A stretch of 64,000 bases of DNA from Endothia cerciana (Eukaryota > Ascomycota > Sordariomycetes > Diaporthales > Cryphonectriaceae): the NCBI GenBank assembly GCA_026119935.1, contig JALRMH010000005.1, positions 992,001-1,056,000 of the forward strand. Reading direction: 5' to 3'. Below are positions 40,671 to 50,977 of this stretch, in pieces. Numbering within the stretch: position 1 is the stretch's first letter; every line of letters starts with the position of its first letter. A program made the translations under genes and the position numbers. Under the pieces are notes generated by a model, which ran no database searches, was not told where the DNA came from, and saw only the letters and a list, made by a program, of their open reading frames with translations.

Positions 40671-40991
40671 GCCACTTTGAGACTGGAGTGATGTGCTACC
40701 GAATGGGTTACTATTGCGAGTTGCAGGGTCAGAACGAGACTGCCATGTAGGTTACATTCACCGTCCTTCAAGTTCATGCTTCTAGTAACTTGAATCGATG
40801 CTAACACCATTGGGATCATGTGCCGAATCCACAGCCCAAGCGAATAAAAACCATGCAAACCATGCCGACCACAGAAGTTCGGTTGGCTGAGAACTATTCG
40901 CTCGCGACGTCTCCCGGGAGAATCGCTTCCTTCGTGTGAGGCCTTTTGTTTTTCCCCAATTCCTTTCTCCTTCCTCTTACGGGGCGATCTG

Positions 40992-43036
40992 ATGAACCCG
41001 CTTTCTTTGATCTACAAGCCGTCCCAGGTCCCGGGAGAGGAACCTCATCTTGTAACAGTTGAGGCATCGTCCGAATGGCGTGCAGATGGGGGGCGAGCAT
41101 GGTGTCCGACCTGCGGGAGGAACAAGCCTGGGTCCGAGATGCTGGCGGGTCGCATGGCGAATGCTGGTACAAGGGAGACGCTCCAGAGCTCAGCGTTGGC
41201 AGGCTGTGTCTGTTGTGCCGTGCTCTTGGCCCTGTTGCGCAAGGTCGACCACGGCCGATTCAAATCGCTTATTTCGGAACTCACTTGCGCCTCAGACACG
41301 ACGACGGGGAACCTTACGAGAAAGAGTTCGCCGGCCTTGGGGGTGTTCCGTTTACAATTTTCACAACCTCCTCGGAATCGCCTGCGCCTGAGGCCGGGGT
41401 TCATTCGCTCGAGGATATCCCAGTCCTACACTCGTCTCCGGACCAACTCGTGGAATGGACCCGCAGAGAGATGACTACGTGCAACGATAGCCATCCCCGC
41501 TGTCTGTCCGCCTCCCAGCAAAACTTCATCCCGACGAGGTTACTTCATATACCACAGAGGCCGCAAGAAAATGGCGTTGTTCTGAAGGAGGTTGTACCGG
41601 TCGGGGCAAGGTACACCGCCCTGAGTCACTGCTGGGGCAGCTCAGACCAGAAACCCGGGTGTCTCACAACATCCGAAAACATCGAGCAGCAGCTCGTTAA
41701 TATTGCGTGGGATCGTGTTCCCTTGACGTTCCAGGACGCTATTGTCTTCACCCAAATGCTGGGCCTCGAATATATATGGATCGATTCCATATGTATTATC
41801 CAGGCTTTACGCGAGGATGACGAGATAGCACATGATGACTGGAAAAGAGAATCGACCGACATGTTTTCGGTCTATTCCAATGCGTATCTTACTCTGGCGG
41901 CCGCCGCGTCCACGAATTGTAATGGAGGCCTCTTTCGCCAGCCAGAACCGGACGGTCCCATTCATCTTTTCGATCTTCGGGCCCAATACAAAGACTATCC
42001 GATCTATGCATTTCGACCTCCCTGGGACGGTGTTGGTGGAGCACTCTCGATCGTAAAGGGTGACATAACATATACGGATAAGGCGACTATGGGATATCCG
42101 CTCTTCGCCCGAGCCTGGCCATTCCAGGAGCGAATCGTCTCTCCACGGGTTTTGTTGTTCGGGAGGGAGACCGTTCTTTGGAATTGCTTCCAGGAACTAA
42201 CGATGGCGCACGCCGACAAACATACGGAGAAGCCAGGAAATGCCCTCAAAGAAAAATATGCCAGAGCCTGTACGCTCCCCCCGGCTGGTGATAGGATAGA
42301 CCTGTGGCATCATCTGGGTCGAGATATACAGCGGACTGACACTATCGGCATCGACCGATAAGCTGCCTGCGATTGCTGCTATCGCGGAATCGATCCACGT
42401 TGAAAACGATGAGTATCTCTGCGGACTTTGGCGGAACTCCCTGCATAGAGATTTGATGTGGGGAACATTTCCCCCAGGGGAATGTTACCGCTCGATACCA
42501 TACATCGGTCCACCTTGGACATGGGTATCCTACCCCTCCGATGTTCACTACGGCCACAAGTCTGAGCTGTCAAAGCTGGAGCTCATTGACCTCTCGATGA
42601 AGTACACGGACGGAAGCACATATGGAAGAGTGGCGAGCGGCTCATCCCCGACTGTTCGAGGCTTTGTTGTCGACTGCGTTTGGAAACCTCAAGTGTGGGA
42701 AACAGATGTACTGCGACCACGCCAGATTATCTCCTGGCCGGCTGAAATGTACAATTTCACCTTTTTTATTGATTCTATACGCTATGGTAGCGATTGGGAC
42801 GCTCAAAATGACCATGGGGTTGGGGTCAGCCTCTTGCTTGTTGGCATTACCAAATTGGGCCATGCTGGGGGTGCTCGTTCTACATAAATCTTCTCAGAGT
42901 GACAAGTATCATCGCATCGGTTGGGTTGGCGATTGGCATGGCCATTACGAAGACGATGAGGGTTGACGCTGTCGCCACTGGTCTTGCGAAGGAACTGGAG
43001 GAGCGTGGTCGACTTCAGACAATAGCAATAGAGTAA
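40992..43036 (+). pseudogene. HET-domain (heterokaryon incompatibility) gene with several frameshifts
   Basis: A full-length HET protein (about 680 codons, the usual size) can be followed across four frame changes. N-terminus, 40992 to about 41260: cysteine motif (WCPTCG; AGCVCCAVLLALL). Then a second frame to about 42318 holds the HET domain: YTALSHCWGSS, LTFQDAIVFTQMLGLEYIWIDSICIIQ, and 'YSNAYLTLAAAAS' with GLF. The third frame to about 42870 holds the typical 'DKLPAIAAIAESI' and 'DEYLCGLWR' and the beta-rich C-terminal part. The fourth frame runs to about 42961 and the last ends in LQTIAIE at TAA 43034-43036. Breaks two to four each fit one extra G in a G run (42316-42318, 42867-42871, 42960-42962). 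The cause is either decay or sequencing error. HET proteins trigger vegetative-incompatibility cell death. Confidence 0.75.
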
Positions 43037-43149
43037 ACTTCTACAGTGCTTCCGGAACCTTGCCAGCGACAGGACCTCCACCACCCCCCGAGGGCGACCT
43101 GGACTTCATTGGTGTGAGCGACGGGCATACCATCTGTTGATTTCTGCCG

Positions 43150-43638
43150 ATGACAGGGGCCATCTGGTCACACGAGTTTATGAGGTACCTTGATGAATTC
43201 GACGAGAACCCATTGATTAAGGTTATGGGCCTGCACTTTACCACGGCCAACTTGCTGGGCTTCTCTGTGGACTTCAGCCCTGTGAATATCATTTTTGGAC
43301 CAGAACAACAGCACAGTCACGGGAACCACCTTCAAAAGCAGGCAAGGAAGTACAAACTCGTCTCCAAGGCGAACATCCTCCAATGCCAGAAGCGTCTCCT
43401 GGCTACCGCCAAGTACATCGCTGCGCACCGTGTCATCAAGGCCTTTTTGCTGACCAAGAGCGACCACCCGCGTCTGCTGGACTTCATCACGGACATAGAG
43501 GTGGAGACCAGCTCTGACTCCGGAGAGGAATATTTGGCTGCAGAGCTGAAGCGCAAGCTAATATTAGACGCAAGGCACATCCTTGAAACTTCTTCAGGTT
43601 CCTCTGCCGACGGAATCAAGTCACGACAAATTAAGTGA
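43150..43638 (+). CDS. Hypothetical protein, 162 residues
   Basis: An open frame with balanced composition, starting MTGAIWSHEFMRYLDEFDENPLI and ending in a mostly helical C-terminal half ('ANILQCQKRLLATAKYIAAHRVIKAFLL', 'DFITDIEVETSSDSGEEYLAAELKRKL'). It has no signal peptide, membrane segment or known motif. It starts 113 bp after the HET gene on the same strand. It could be an intact small gene, or the middle part of a larger decayed gene whose next piece is the separate fragment at 43808-44020. I do not recognise it. Confidence 0.4.
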   Translation: MTGAIWSHEFMRYLDEFDENPLIKVMGLHFTTANLLGFSVDFSPVNIIFGPEQQHSHGNHLQKQARKYKLVSKANILQCQKRLLATAKYIAAHRVIKAFLLTKSDHPRLLDFITDIEVETSSDSGEEYLAAELKRKLILDARHILETSSGSSADGIKSRQIK

Positions 43639-43807
43639 CCTGAAAAGGTACAACCTCGGAAAAGGCAGGGAAAGGTCATAACAATTGGAGTGAAGATATT
43701 GCATTCTACCTGACATGCGGATCTTCACCAAAATGAGCATTTGGACTGGGTGGAACTGCCTCACTGCAGGTCATTGCTTGCGGGGACTTTGCACACGGCG
43801 GCCGCCT

Positions 43808-44020
43808 AGATTTGAGGACATATTGACGCCTTCCTCTTTGTTAATGACGATTATGGAGGAGGATATTCTCGGGTTCTGGACAAATCCGGTGAGACGCGTG
43901 AGATTCGACAGAAGAGGGAGGGTATCATTGAGGTGTACCACGATGTCCTGGAAGCCTGTCCGATAGAGCCGCTGCTGAATTCCCAAGACAGGCCTACATC
44001 GATTTCCTGGAGATATTGAC
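43808..44020 (+). pseudogene. Orphan coding fragment downstream of the hypothetical ORF
   Basis: From about 43820 one frame reads a credible protein segment (DAFLFVNDDYGGGYSRV followed by a charged helix, EGIIEVYHDVLEACPIEPLL) to a TGA near 44020. A stop lies immediately upstream in that frame and there is no good start or splice acceptor. It looks like the remnant of a broken gene, possibly linked to the 43150-43638 ORF. The family is unknown. Confidence 0.3.
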
Positions 44021-44374
44021 AGAATCTACCCTCATCCTCTATAACTTACATAATAAATAAAACAATCTTGGCACCTCCTCGGGACTTCTGTCACGGAAGT
44101 ATTGCGGTGCCTCGACTTGACCCAATGGGGTGGTGGTGTCCAGGCGGAAGAATTGATTCTACATGGCTCCGGACACCTCATTCTCGGCATCTGCAGAGGT
44201 TCCGATATACCCGCACAGGTTATCTGGTAAGCATGACTCAGACTATAGCATGTTCAAGAGATCTCTGCTGAAACTTTCCCGTCGTATTTGAGACTCGCTG
44301 CTCCGGCGCACCACATCCAAGTTACTTTCCGAGTTGCTCATTGCGGTGACACAAATTACTACGTGGGGAATACA

Positions 44375-45769
44375 CTAGTCGAAGTATTTGACCTTCACAC
44401 CCTTGATAATCTCCACCTCTTTATCAGCATTATCCCCAGCTGCCGTGCTTGTGCCGGGGCCGATATTTCTAATCACTCTCTGCTTAACCCACTCTCCGGC
44501 CTTGACGGGTTGCCCATCGCTACCAAGGATCTTCTCTCCGAGAAGGCCTCGCTCGCGGAGGACCGGTGACTCCTCGATGGGTATCATCTCCGTGTCATCC
44601 TCGATCCGGACCACATAGATGACCCGCAGCCTGTCCACATGCTGTTGGTCCTTTGGTGGCGCGACGACCCTGTGAATGCTGGACTTAAGGTAGCCGTCTG
44701 TGCCCGCGAGCGAATTGATTAGCCACTTCCGCTCACTTGCAAAGAATTTGGTATGACGGGGAGGAGTTGGGTTTGTGATATCTCTACTGACTTGTGAGGA
44801 AGTGGAGGGCATCAGCAAGGTTCACTGTCAAGGTGCCCGGCACCATCCGTACGTCCTTCCACGAACCGTCTTTTGCCAGAACTTGCAGTCCGCCGATGGG
44901 CTGATAAAAGAGCAAGGTAAGACTGCCCAGGTCCGAGTGTCTGGAATCGTGTCAGAGGACGTCTTTTTCCTTTTCTTTCTTTTTTCCTTCATGGCTTTTC
45001 GATACTTAAGCCGGGACCATCGTGTACGCGATTTCGGGCCGTGCACTTACCCCTTCAGCCAGACCCCGCCGCATTTCTCGTTGTCCTCTGCGCTCCTCAC
45101 GAGGTACTTCATGTACCTGAGGTGACAAGCGCTGCTCGCCTCGTACCGGTGCCTCTTCGCGAGCCACTCCTCGTCCTCGAGGCCAAGCGCCAGTGCGAAG
45201 ACGACCAGCAGCCTATGGACGATGTGGGTGTGTACGTGTCTCGAGAAGCGCTCGACCTCGGCCCAGTGCCGCCTGATGATGTCCGGGTGCGCCATCCCCG
45301 CGTGCTGCGGCGTGAACTTGGGGACGTTGTAGAGCTCGTAGTTGTCCCGGACCCCGGGGACCAGCTCGCGCGTGCCTGCCGGCTTGTAGCCGTTGTACTC
45401 GCCGGCCTCCATGTTGGCGAGGTAGCGCATCTTCTCAGCCTCGGGTAGCGCGAGGAGGGCCTGGCCGATGGCGAACTGTCTCTCGACCTCCTCCTCGGTC
45501 AGGCCGAAGTTCTCGACGTAGAAGAAGCCTTGGTAATTTCGGGAGTAGTCAGCGAGCGGCACTAAGTTGGGCATTCTTATAATGGGGGGTTTTTTTTTGA
45601 TGCCGAGCGTACCGACTTCTTCAATGGCTCTCGTGAACTCGGCAGCCAGCTCTTGTTTACCCCTGGGCTGGTCGAATTTTGACAGATCCAAAGTGACCAG
45701 ATGAGCCCAGTTGCCATCTTCTGCTGAAACCGACGGCTTCGTCCATGTCAAAGTCTGTGTGCTAGACAT
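44375..45769 (-). CDS. 2-oxoglutarate/Fe(II)-dependent oxygenase, isopenicillin N synthase-like
   Basis: Four exons: 45769-45613, 45528-45051, 44940-44792 and 44697-44375, giving 368 residues. Introns are 84, 110 and 94 bp. The first intron removes a non-conserved stretch and joins 'AIEEVG' to 'FFYVENFGL', the standard N-terminal motif of the DIOX_N region. The jelly-roll core has the iron ligands H213 and D215 (HSD) and H270 (KSSIHRVVAPP). The position that is usually Arg-x-Ser for 2-oxoglutarate binding reads Arg284-Leu-Arg286, so the Ser is replaced. The family oxidises small molecules: hydroxylation, desaturation or ring closure in secondary metabolism, or pyrimidine and flavonoid-type substrates. 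The substrate cannot be inferred. No polyketide synthase, NRPS, P450 or transporter gene is nearby, so it is not in an obvious cluster. Confidence 0.88.
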
Positions 45770-46460
45770 GATTATTCTTTAATTTCGCTGAGCAACAGCC
45801 AGACGAACTGTCCCAGTGGTGAAAGGCTTGATCAGTAATATAAAATGCCGTTGGGTGATGACAGCAAAGAGATGATGGACAGTTGCTCTTGAATAAGCGT
45901 CAAATGTTCTGTGATCGTCTGCAGGATCACATGAGCTTGTTTTGGAATAGGTTGAGCAAGTTATGGAATAGGTGGAGATAACTTGCTCATGTGGCAAGGT
46001 TGGCAGACTACCTAGGCACCTGGGTACTAAGTAAACCCTATAGGGTTGTAAATGTACATCAATGAGACAAGCATTCATTGTATTTCCCTACATTGTCTGC
46101 CTTTTAGGGATCAATTTGGTTATTACAAAGGCTGGGTGACCATTGGTACATCCCAGCCCCACCCCCCAGGCTTCATAACAAAGACAAGTAGTCACTTTGT
46201 CCTCTTCGCCGTCTGCAGGCAACAGTATTACTTGTTAGCGTATTATAATTTGAGTCAATATGGTGATGCTTTCGTTTCATGATACTTGAAATTTCTATTC
46301 TGCGATGTTCGCGCCGGAATTGGAGTGGAATTCCAGGCTAGAAACTCAAGTAGGTATGGAATTGTTTCAAAGTATTACTGGGAAGATACCTTGGATACGA
46401 GAGAGAAGATCCCAATCGAGACGCCGATCTCGGCTCAGCAAATGGCTTAAAAGCACTACG
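45770..46460. other. Upstream region of the oxygenase; no gene seen
   Basis: Relatively A/T-rich DNA with no supported coding sequence. It includes repeated short motifs around 45940-45985 (TTGGAATAGGT / TATGGAATAGGT) upstream of the minus-strand oxygenase start. Confidence 0.45.
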
Positions 46461-46462
46461 AA

Positions 46463-46836
46463 ATGGCTGGCCATCGTGTTGTGATTCTATCCCACTCTAG
46501 TTATCTGAGATATTGCTCGATGCTGGGGAAGTGCCCTCGCTCCGGGGATGCGGTGCGGGTCTATGGGGTCCGCCAGGCGCGATGCTCAAGAGCAGTGAAA
46601 AGATGCGCACTCCCCTGGGTTGGGAGGCCGTGCGCGCAACTTACGACACTCATACGAACCCTGGTCGAAGCGTGGACTTCCAGTTCCGAGGGTGTGAGGA
46701 GAGAGTGTGTCTCAGCAACTGGACGGACAAGCCGCCATACGCCGTGTTGCCTCAGGGAATTGTATTCAAAATAAATGAGATGGGCTACATTACTCTCATG
46801 CCCAAGGCTCGTAAATCTACACATAAGACCTGTTGA
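46463..46836 (+). pseudogene. Possible gene remnant, unrecognised
   Basis: Two overlapping plus-strand frames have protein-like composition: 'MAGHRVVILSHSSYLRY' in one, and 'SVDFQFRGCEERVCLSNW' with 'GIVFKINEMGYITLMP' in the other. They would join only through a frame change. No family is recognised and no splice sites connect them cleanly. Treat as weak. Confidence 0.2.
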
Positions 46837-47168
46837 CCGCCTTGGAGAGATCGTCAAGTACAAGCCAGAGGAATCCGGAGAACGGGGAAAGGGGGTAGAG
46901 ATGCCCTCATAATATTTCTGCTCCCAACTAGAAGGTTATTGTAAGTTGGGCGAAGATCCATGATTCACATGGCGTTTCAGTTAAAACCCTCATTCGTTCG
47001 TGAAGCTCCCTCAGCGTGAAGTTCTTGGGCCGTCGAGGCGATCAGAGCGGTCTGGTGCGCCAGCTGTTGTTCCAGAAGGCTGTCCACGCCAGCCCCTGTG
47101 AGGTTGGGATTCACACGGAATGGTGTGCGGAGACCCAGATCTGTTCAAGCCCCCTCCACACAGCCATC

Positions 47169-47960
47169 TCAGTCGCAGTCTTCACACGCCTCCTTTCCCA
47201 CACAATCTTTGCCCTTGTCCCCCTGGCGCCGGAGGTCAACGACCAGCTGCCCTGCAGCCTCACTCGACCCGGGGTATCCCCCACCCGCCTGGCCTGCCGC
47301 CTCAAGCTCTGCTCTCGAGGGCAGCTTCTCCCCCTTGCCGACTTCCACCACGGTGCCCGCAGCCTGCTCTGTAGCAGCGCCCTCGTCCTTAGCAGCAGCA
47401 GCAGCAGCAGACCTCGACCCCCTGTGCCGGTCGACGTGTCCCAGGTCCCGTCCGGGCTCGATGACGTCCCTCACCCTCCGCTTCAGCTCCACCGTCTCGG
47501 GGAATCCGCCGTCAGTCTTGCGGTCCCAGAGGATGCGACTCCGCACCGCCGCTGCCGGAGATGACGATGGTGCAGACGATGACGACGAGGAGGAGGAGGA
47601 GGGTGGCTGGTGAAAGATCTCAACCACGAAAGTCCCGCCTGTGCTGGGCTGCAGGGCGACCTCGCCCAACGATGTGGAGAATGTCGAGAGGAGCTCTTGG
47701 GCGAACTAGAGGTAACGTCAGCGGGTGGGCATCGGAACGGGATGAGGAAACGGGGGGGGGGGGGGGACCACGGGCTAAGGGGGCCATGCATACGTATGCG
47801 GCTCTAAGCATCCATTTGCACCTGTGGAGTGTTTAGTACTGGTTTAGGCCTAGGCCGTGAGGTTTCTGAGGTGACAAGGCGTCACATACTGAGTGCAGAA
47901 CTTGATGGTCACCCGCGGGAGCGGGTAAGGCGCGCCGGCCTCCTCGGCCTTCTCAGCCAT
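47169..47960 (-). CDS. Selenoprotein W-like (Rdx family) thioredoxin-fold protein, CxxC form
   Basis: Three exons: 47960-47890, 47821-47794 and 47705-47169, giving 211 residues. Introns are 68 bp (GTATGT, CCACAG) and 88 bp (GTATGC, TCTAG); the second holds a 15-base C run on the sense strand. The joined N-terminus reads VTIKFCTQCKWMLRAAYFAQELLSTF, the Rdx signature, with the redox motif C22-T-Q-C25 in place of the CxxU of animal SelW. 'GEVALQPSTGGTFVVEI' and 'LWDRKTDGGFPE' with 'ELKRRVRDVI' complete the fold. A poly-Ser/Pro insert splits the core, and a 100-residue Ala/Gly-rich tail ends in CEDCD. Family members are thought to be redox proteins; the partner is unknown. The 28-nt exon 2 carries the second Cys of the redox motif. 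Confidence 0.85.
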
Positions 47961-48770
47961 TGCTGTGTGTTGAAATGAGGTATGATGACCTGTTTAGGCT
48001 TGTGTTGCGACGGGCCGAGGTTTCTCCTGTGCGTGTGGCCGTGCGATGCTACCCTTATGTTGAGTGTGTTAGGTATGATGGGGTTGATATTGCGAACCCG
48101 GCCGAGCTCCGGACGATGCTCCCGGAACAGCGGGGCAGCTCGCTCGGGGCCTACCGACCGGACCCGAGCACTCGGCTTAGGAGCTGTTCCAACTGCAACC
48201 CATGGGCACAATAGAAACGATTGTTTGGAGAGATGGTCCTTTCTTTCGCTCCTCGCTGGTCATCGACACCCGCAATGATGCGAGCCCAATCCTAGCAGAG
48301 AAGCGTCGTACGACGACATCACACCTGTCGCGAAAATACTCACGAGGACCCTGACAATATTGACTGGCACTCCTTCGCCTCGGTTTGAAGAATGCCTGCA
48401 TCTTCTGCCTGCCTCTCATCCCATACGCCCTTACAAAACCCAGTCTGTCTCTAGGAGACTACAGATGCATGCGCAGGCCTCACATAATGATACACCTCAT
48501 CTGCCAAACTCTGTAAGAGTGCTTAGGCGGTATTTGCCTTTGAATGAACATGCCACCTCCCAGCCTGTGTTACAAGTTTTTCAAAGGGCTCACGCCTTGA
48601 TCCAAATCGGGGCGTATCTTGTATCCTGCAACTGATATCCATGGCAGGCTTGATGCCCAGCGGCTGGAGTCATCCTCTCTTGGGAAGGGAACATTATGCG
48701 TCACCAAGTGAAGATATCGAGGTCAAGTGCTGATCTGCTCAGCAATTCGCCCTCCTTATGCCGAACTCCA
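47961..48770. other. Spacer between the SelW-like and effector genes
   Basis: No supported coding sequence. Probable promoter of the SelW-like gene and 3' flank of the effector candidate, both on the minus strand. Confidence 0.5.
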
Positions 48771-49442
48771 TCAGTCATTGTATATATGCCACTCAACAGC
48801 TGCGGTCGTGGAGCCGCGGCAGCAGCTCATGTTGCCCTGCGTGGTCGGCAGCGTGTCTCCGTCGCCGTACATGTCCATGACATCGTTGAGCAGGTCGACG
48901 ACATCTTGGTTCCCGATCCTACACAGCACCAGCATCAGATCCCCCAACATTCCCCTCCCAGGTAGGTAGCAGGCCAGGTCAGGAACTCACGGCACGGTTC
49001 CCGTCCCCCCATCCGTCCGTCTCACCCCGATCTTGCAGCTCGCCAGCGTCACGAACTCCCTCCAGCTCCACCCGCCGTCCGAGAACCCCGTGACCAGCCA
49101 GTACCCGTCGCGCGTCTTCGCGTACCTCACGAACTGCTGGCAGTCCCTGACATCCGGCCCGCCGCCGCCGCCGTCATCGCTGCCGACCGGGGCGAAGGTG
49201 GAGTTGCCGCAGAGGCTCTGGGCCTGGCCGGTCGTGTCGGTCCAGACGAAGTCCCGGCGCGAGAGGAGGTCGTCGAGCCGGGTGGGGCCCTGACCGAAGC
49301 TAGGCGTGAGCTCGCGATGGCTGGTGTTGCCGTGGGTGAGCGCGAGGTCGTGAGAGGGCCAGGGCAGGCGCCGGGGTATGGAAAGACAGGAGACCAAGAG
49401 GAGGATGGGTGTGGCGAGTAGGAGGTTGAGAAGGACGAACAT
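48771..49442 (-). CDS. Secreted Ecp2/Hce2-type effector candidate
   Basis: Two exons: 49442-48991 and 48918-48771 (intron 72 bp, GTGAGT, GTGTAG, phase 2), giving 199 residues. The first 21 residues are a strong hydrophobic signal peptide. Then comes a region of about 50 residues with dibasic sites (RR at 24-25 and 62-63), and a Cys-patterned domain: C78 (LCGNSTF), C101 (DCQQF), C136 (SCKIG) and C183-C184 near the end, with 'NQDVVDLLNDVM' before the last pair. This spacing fits the Hce2 domain of Cladosporium Ecp2-like proteins, which are secreted and in some cases induce necrosis in plants. A Gly/Asp-rich loop (about 87-97) is inserted between C78 and C101. Role in this organism unknown; the call rests on pattern only. 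Confidence 0.7.
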
Positions 49443-50977
49443 CGCTATGAAGAGGTAGAGAGCCCAGACGTAGATGGAGAAAGACCAAATTAATGTGAGG
49501 TTGTCGGTGTCATGGGTTACAATTGCAAATACCGTGACTTTGACCAGTTATTTGTTGAGGGTGAAGAAGAGGGCCATCTAGGTCTGGAAACAAGAGAATG
49601 GATTGAAACATCAGATGAGGCCGGAATCTACAAGACTAGCACGGTCCTTGTGGTGGAAGTTGCCGTCCTAGATCTCTGTGGACGAGGAGCTGGAAGCTTC
49701 GACCCAGGAAGCAGGGGCCACCATCGTGACACCGCATGATGAGGTATTGTTATTCCGTTCCTCTTGTTGTCGCTGAGCAACGAAGACGCCACTGTTCATC
49801 TCCTGCCATGTTTCTTTCTGCCATACTGGCATTAGGTGTTGAGAATAAGAGTAAGAGTGAAAGTGACTGCAGGTACAGAAAGAGCATGATGCCGACACCC
49901 ACGGGCCACGAAAGGGCACCTACAAGGCTACTCCGGGAGGATAGGAGGCGAGTGCTATTCCATCTGCGCTTGAAACTCTGCCCCCCAAAGAGGTCCTGCC
50001 TGAGGAAAGCGGACCTTAGTGCCGTGGTGCCTCTTCTTGTCCGCACGGGAATGATCGTCCGGTGTGCTGGGATTGGTAGTCAAGGCATGTGGGTGAACTG
50101 TGAACTGGGTTTGGGGGGGGGGGGGGAGGGGAGGACAAGTGGCATATCGACGTTTGACATCCACGGGCCCGAGTAGTCCCCAAGATTGTCTCGGAATGCT
50201 GAGGCGTCCACAAAGTTTCGGATCGTACGACCAACTCCACCGGCCTCTTGTGGCTCGTGGCGGTTGCCGTGGGCTGACGCGGAAATTTGACATTCTTGTG
50301 GCAGGGGAAGACTGAGCTTGTTGGGTGATGGAAGGACGGCTCGTGGGTGGAAAACCGCTAGCTGAGTGGACACTCACCGTGATCAACTGACAGAGAGGTC
50401 ATAGTCTGCAGATATCGCCGTAACAGAGGGTATTCACGATTGTCGGGGAGGCCTAAGCTGACAAGGTACAGGTGAAGAAAGAAGATGGTGACGCAGTATT
50501 AATAAACATGCCGAATTATCCGTCTGGCAGTATCCACAAGCCCATAGGCGGAGGTTGCTTGGTATAATGAAAAAGAAACCATTATCGTAACCGCCCCGGG
50601 CGTGAAGGTCTGACATCCTCAGGGGAACCTCAGATTGAGTCCGGAAACGGCGGGAACAAAAAAACATCGTGATATCCAGCGTGGCCTCTGCCCTCGATTG
50701 CCAGTACCACGCTTGCCAAACATCCTGCTCCTCTAGACCTTCCCTGATCTCGCAGATGGTTCGCTTCCTTTTGTTCACGTAGTAACGCCGGCAAGAAACA
50801 ACACGAAAGTGCAGCAAAGAATCCCTTCTCTCCTCGGAATGCCGTTGGTCGTGTGTCTCGAAAGTAGCCGACGATCGCTTCTGACTGTCGACTTTGTCGA
50901 GAAACCTGGGTTTTTTTTGGGGGGGGGGGGGTTGGATATCTTAATCCCACTCCCTTCATCCACCTATCGTGAACGGA
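49443..50977. other. Spacer with homopolymer tracts, no gene seen
   Basis: Includes the likely promoter of the effector candidate. Runs of 14 G (50113-50126) and of T8 followed by G13 (50911-50931) are present; the second lies just beyond the G-gamma stop codon. Confidence 0.5.

Noticed and set aside
44375..49442. Idea of a secondary-metabolite cluster around the oxygenase
   Set aside because: Neighbours are a SelW-like protein and an effector candidate; no backbone enzyme, P450, transporter or cluster regulator is present.
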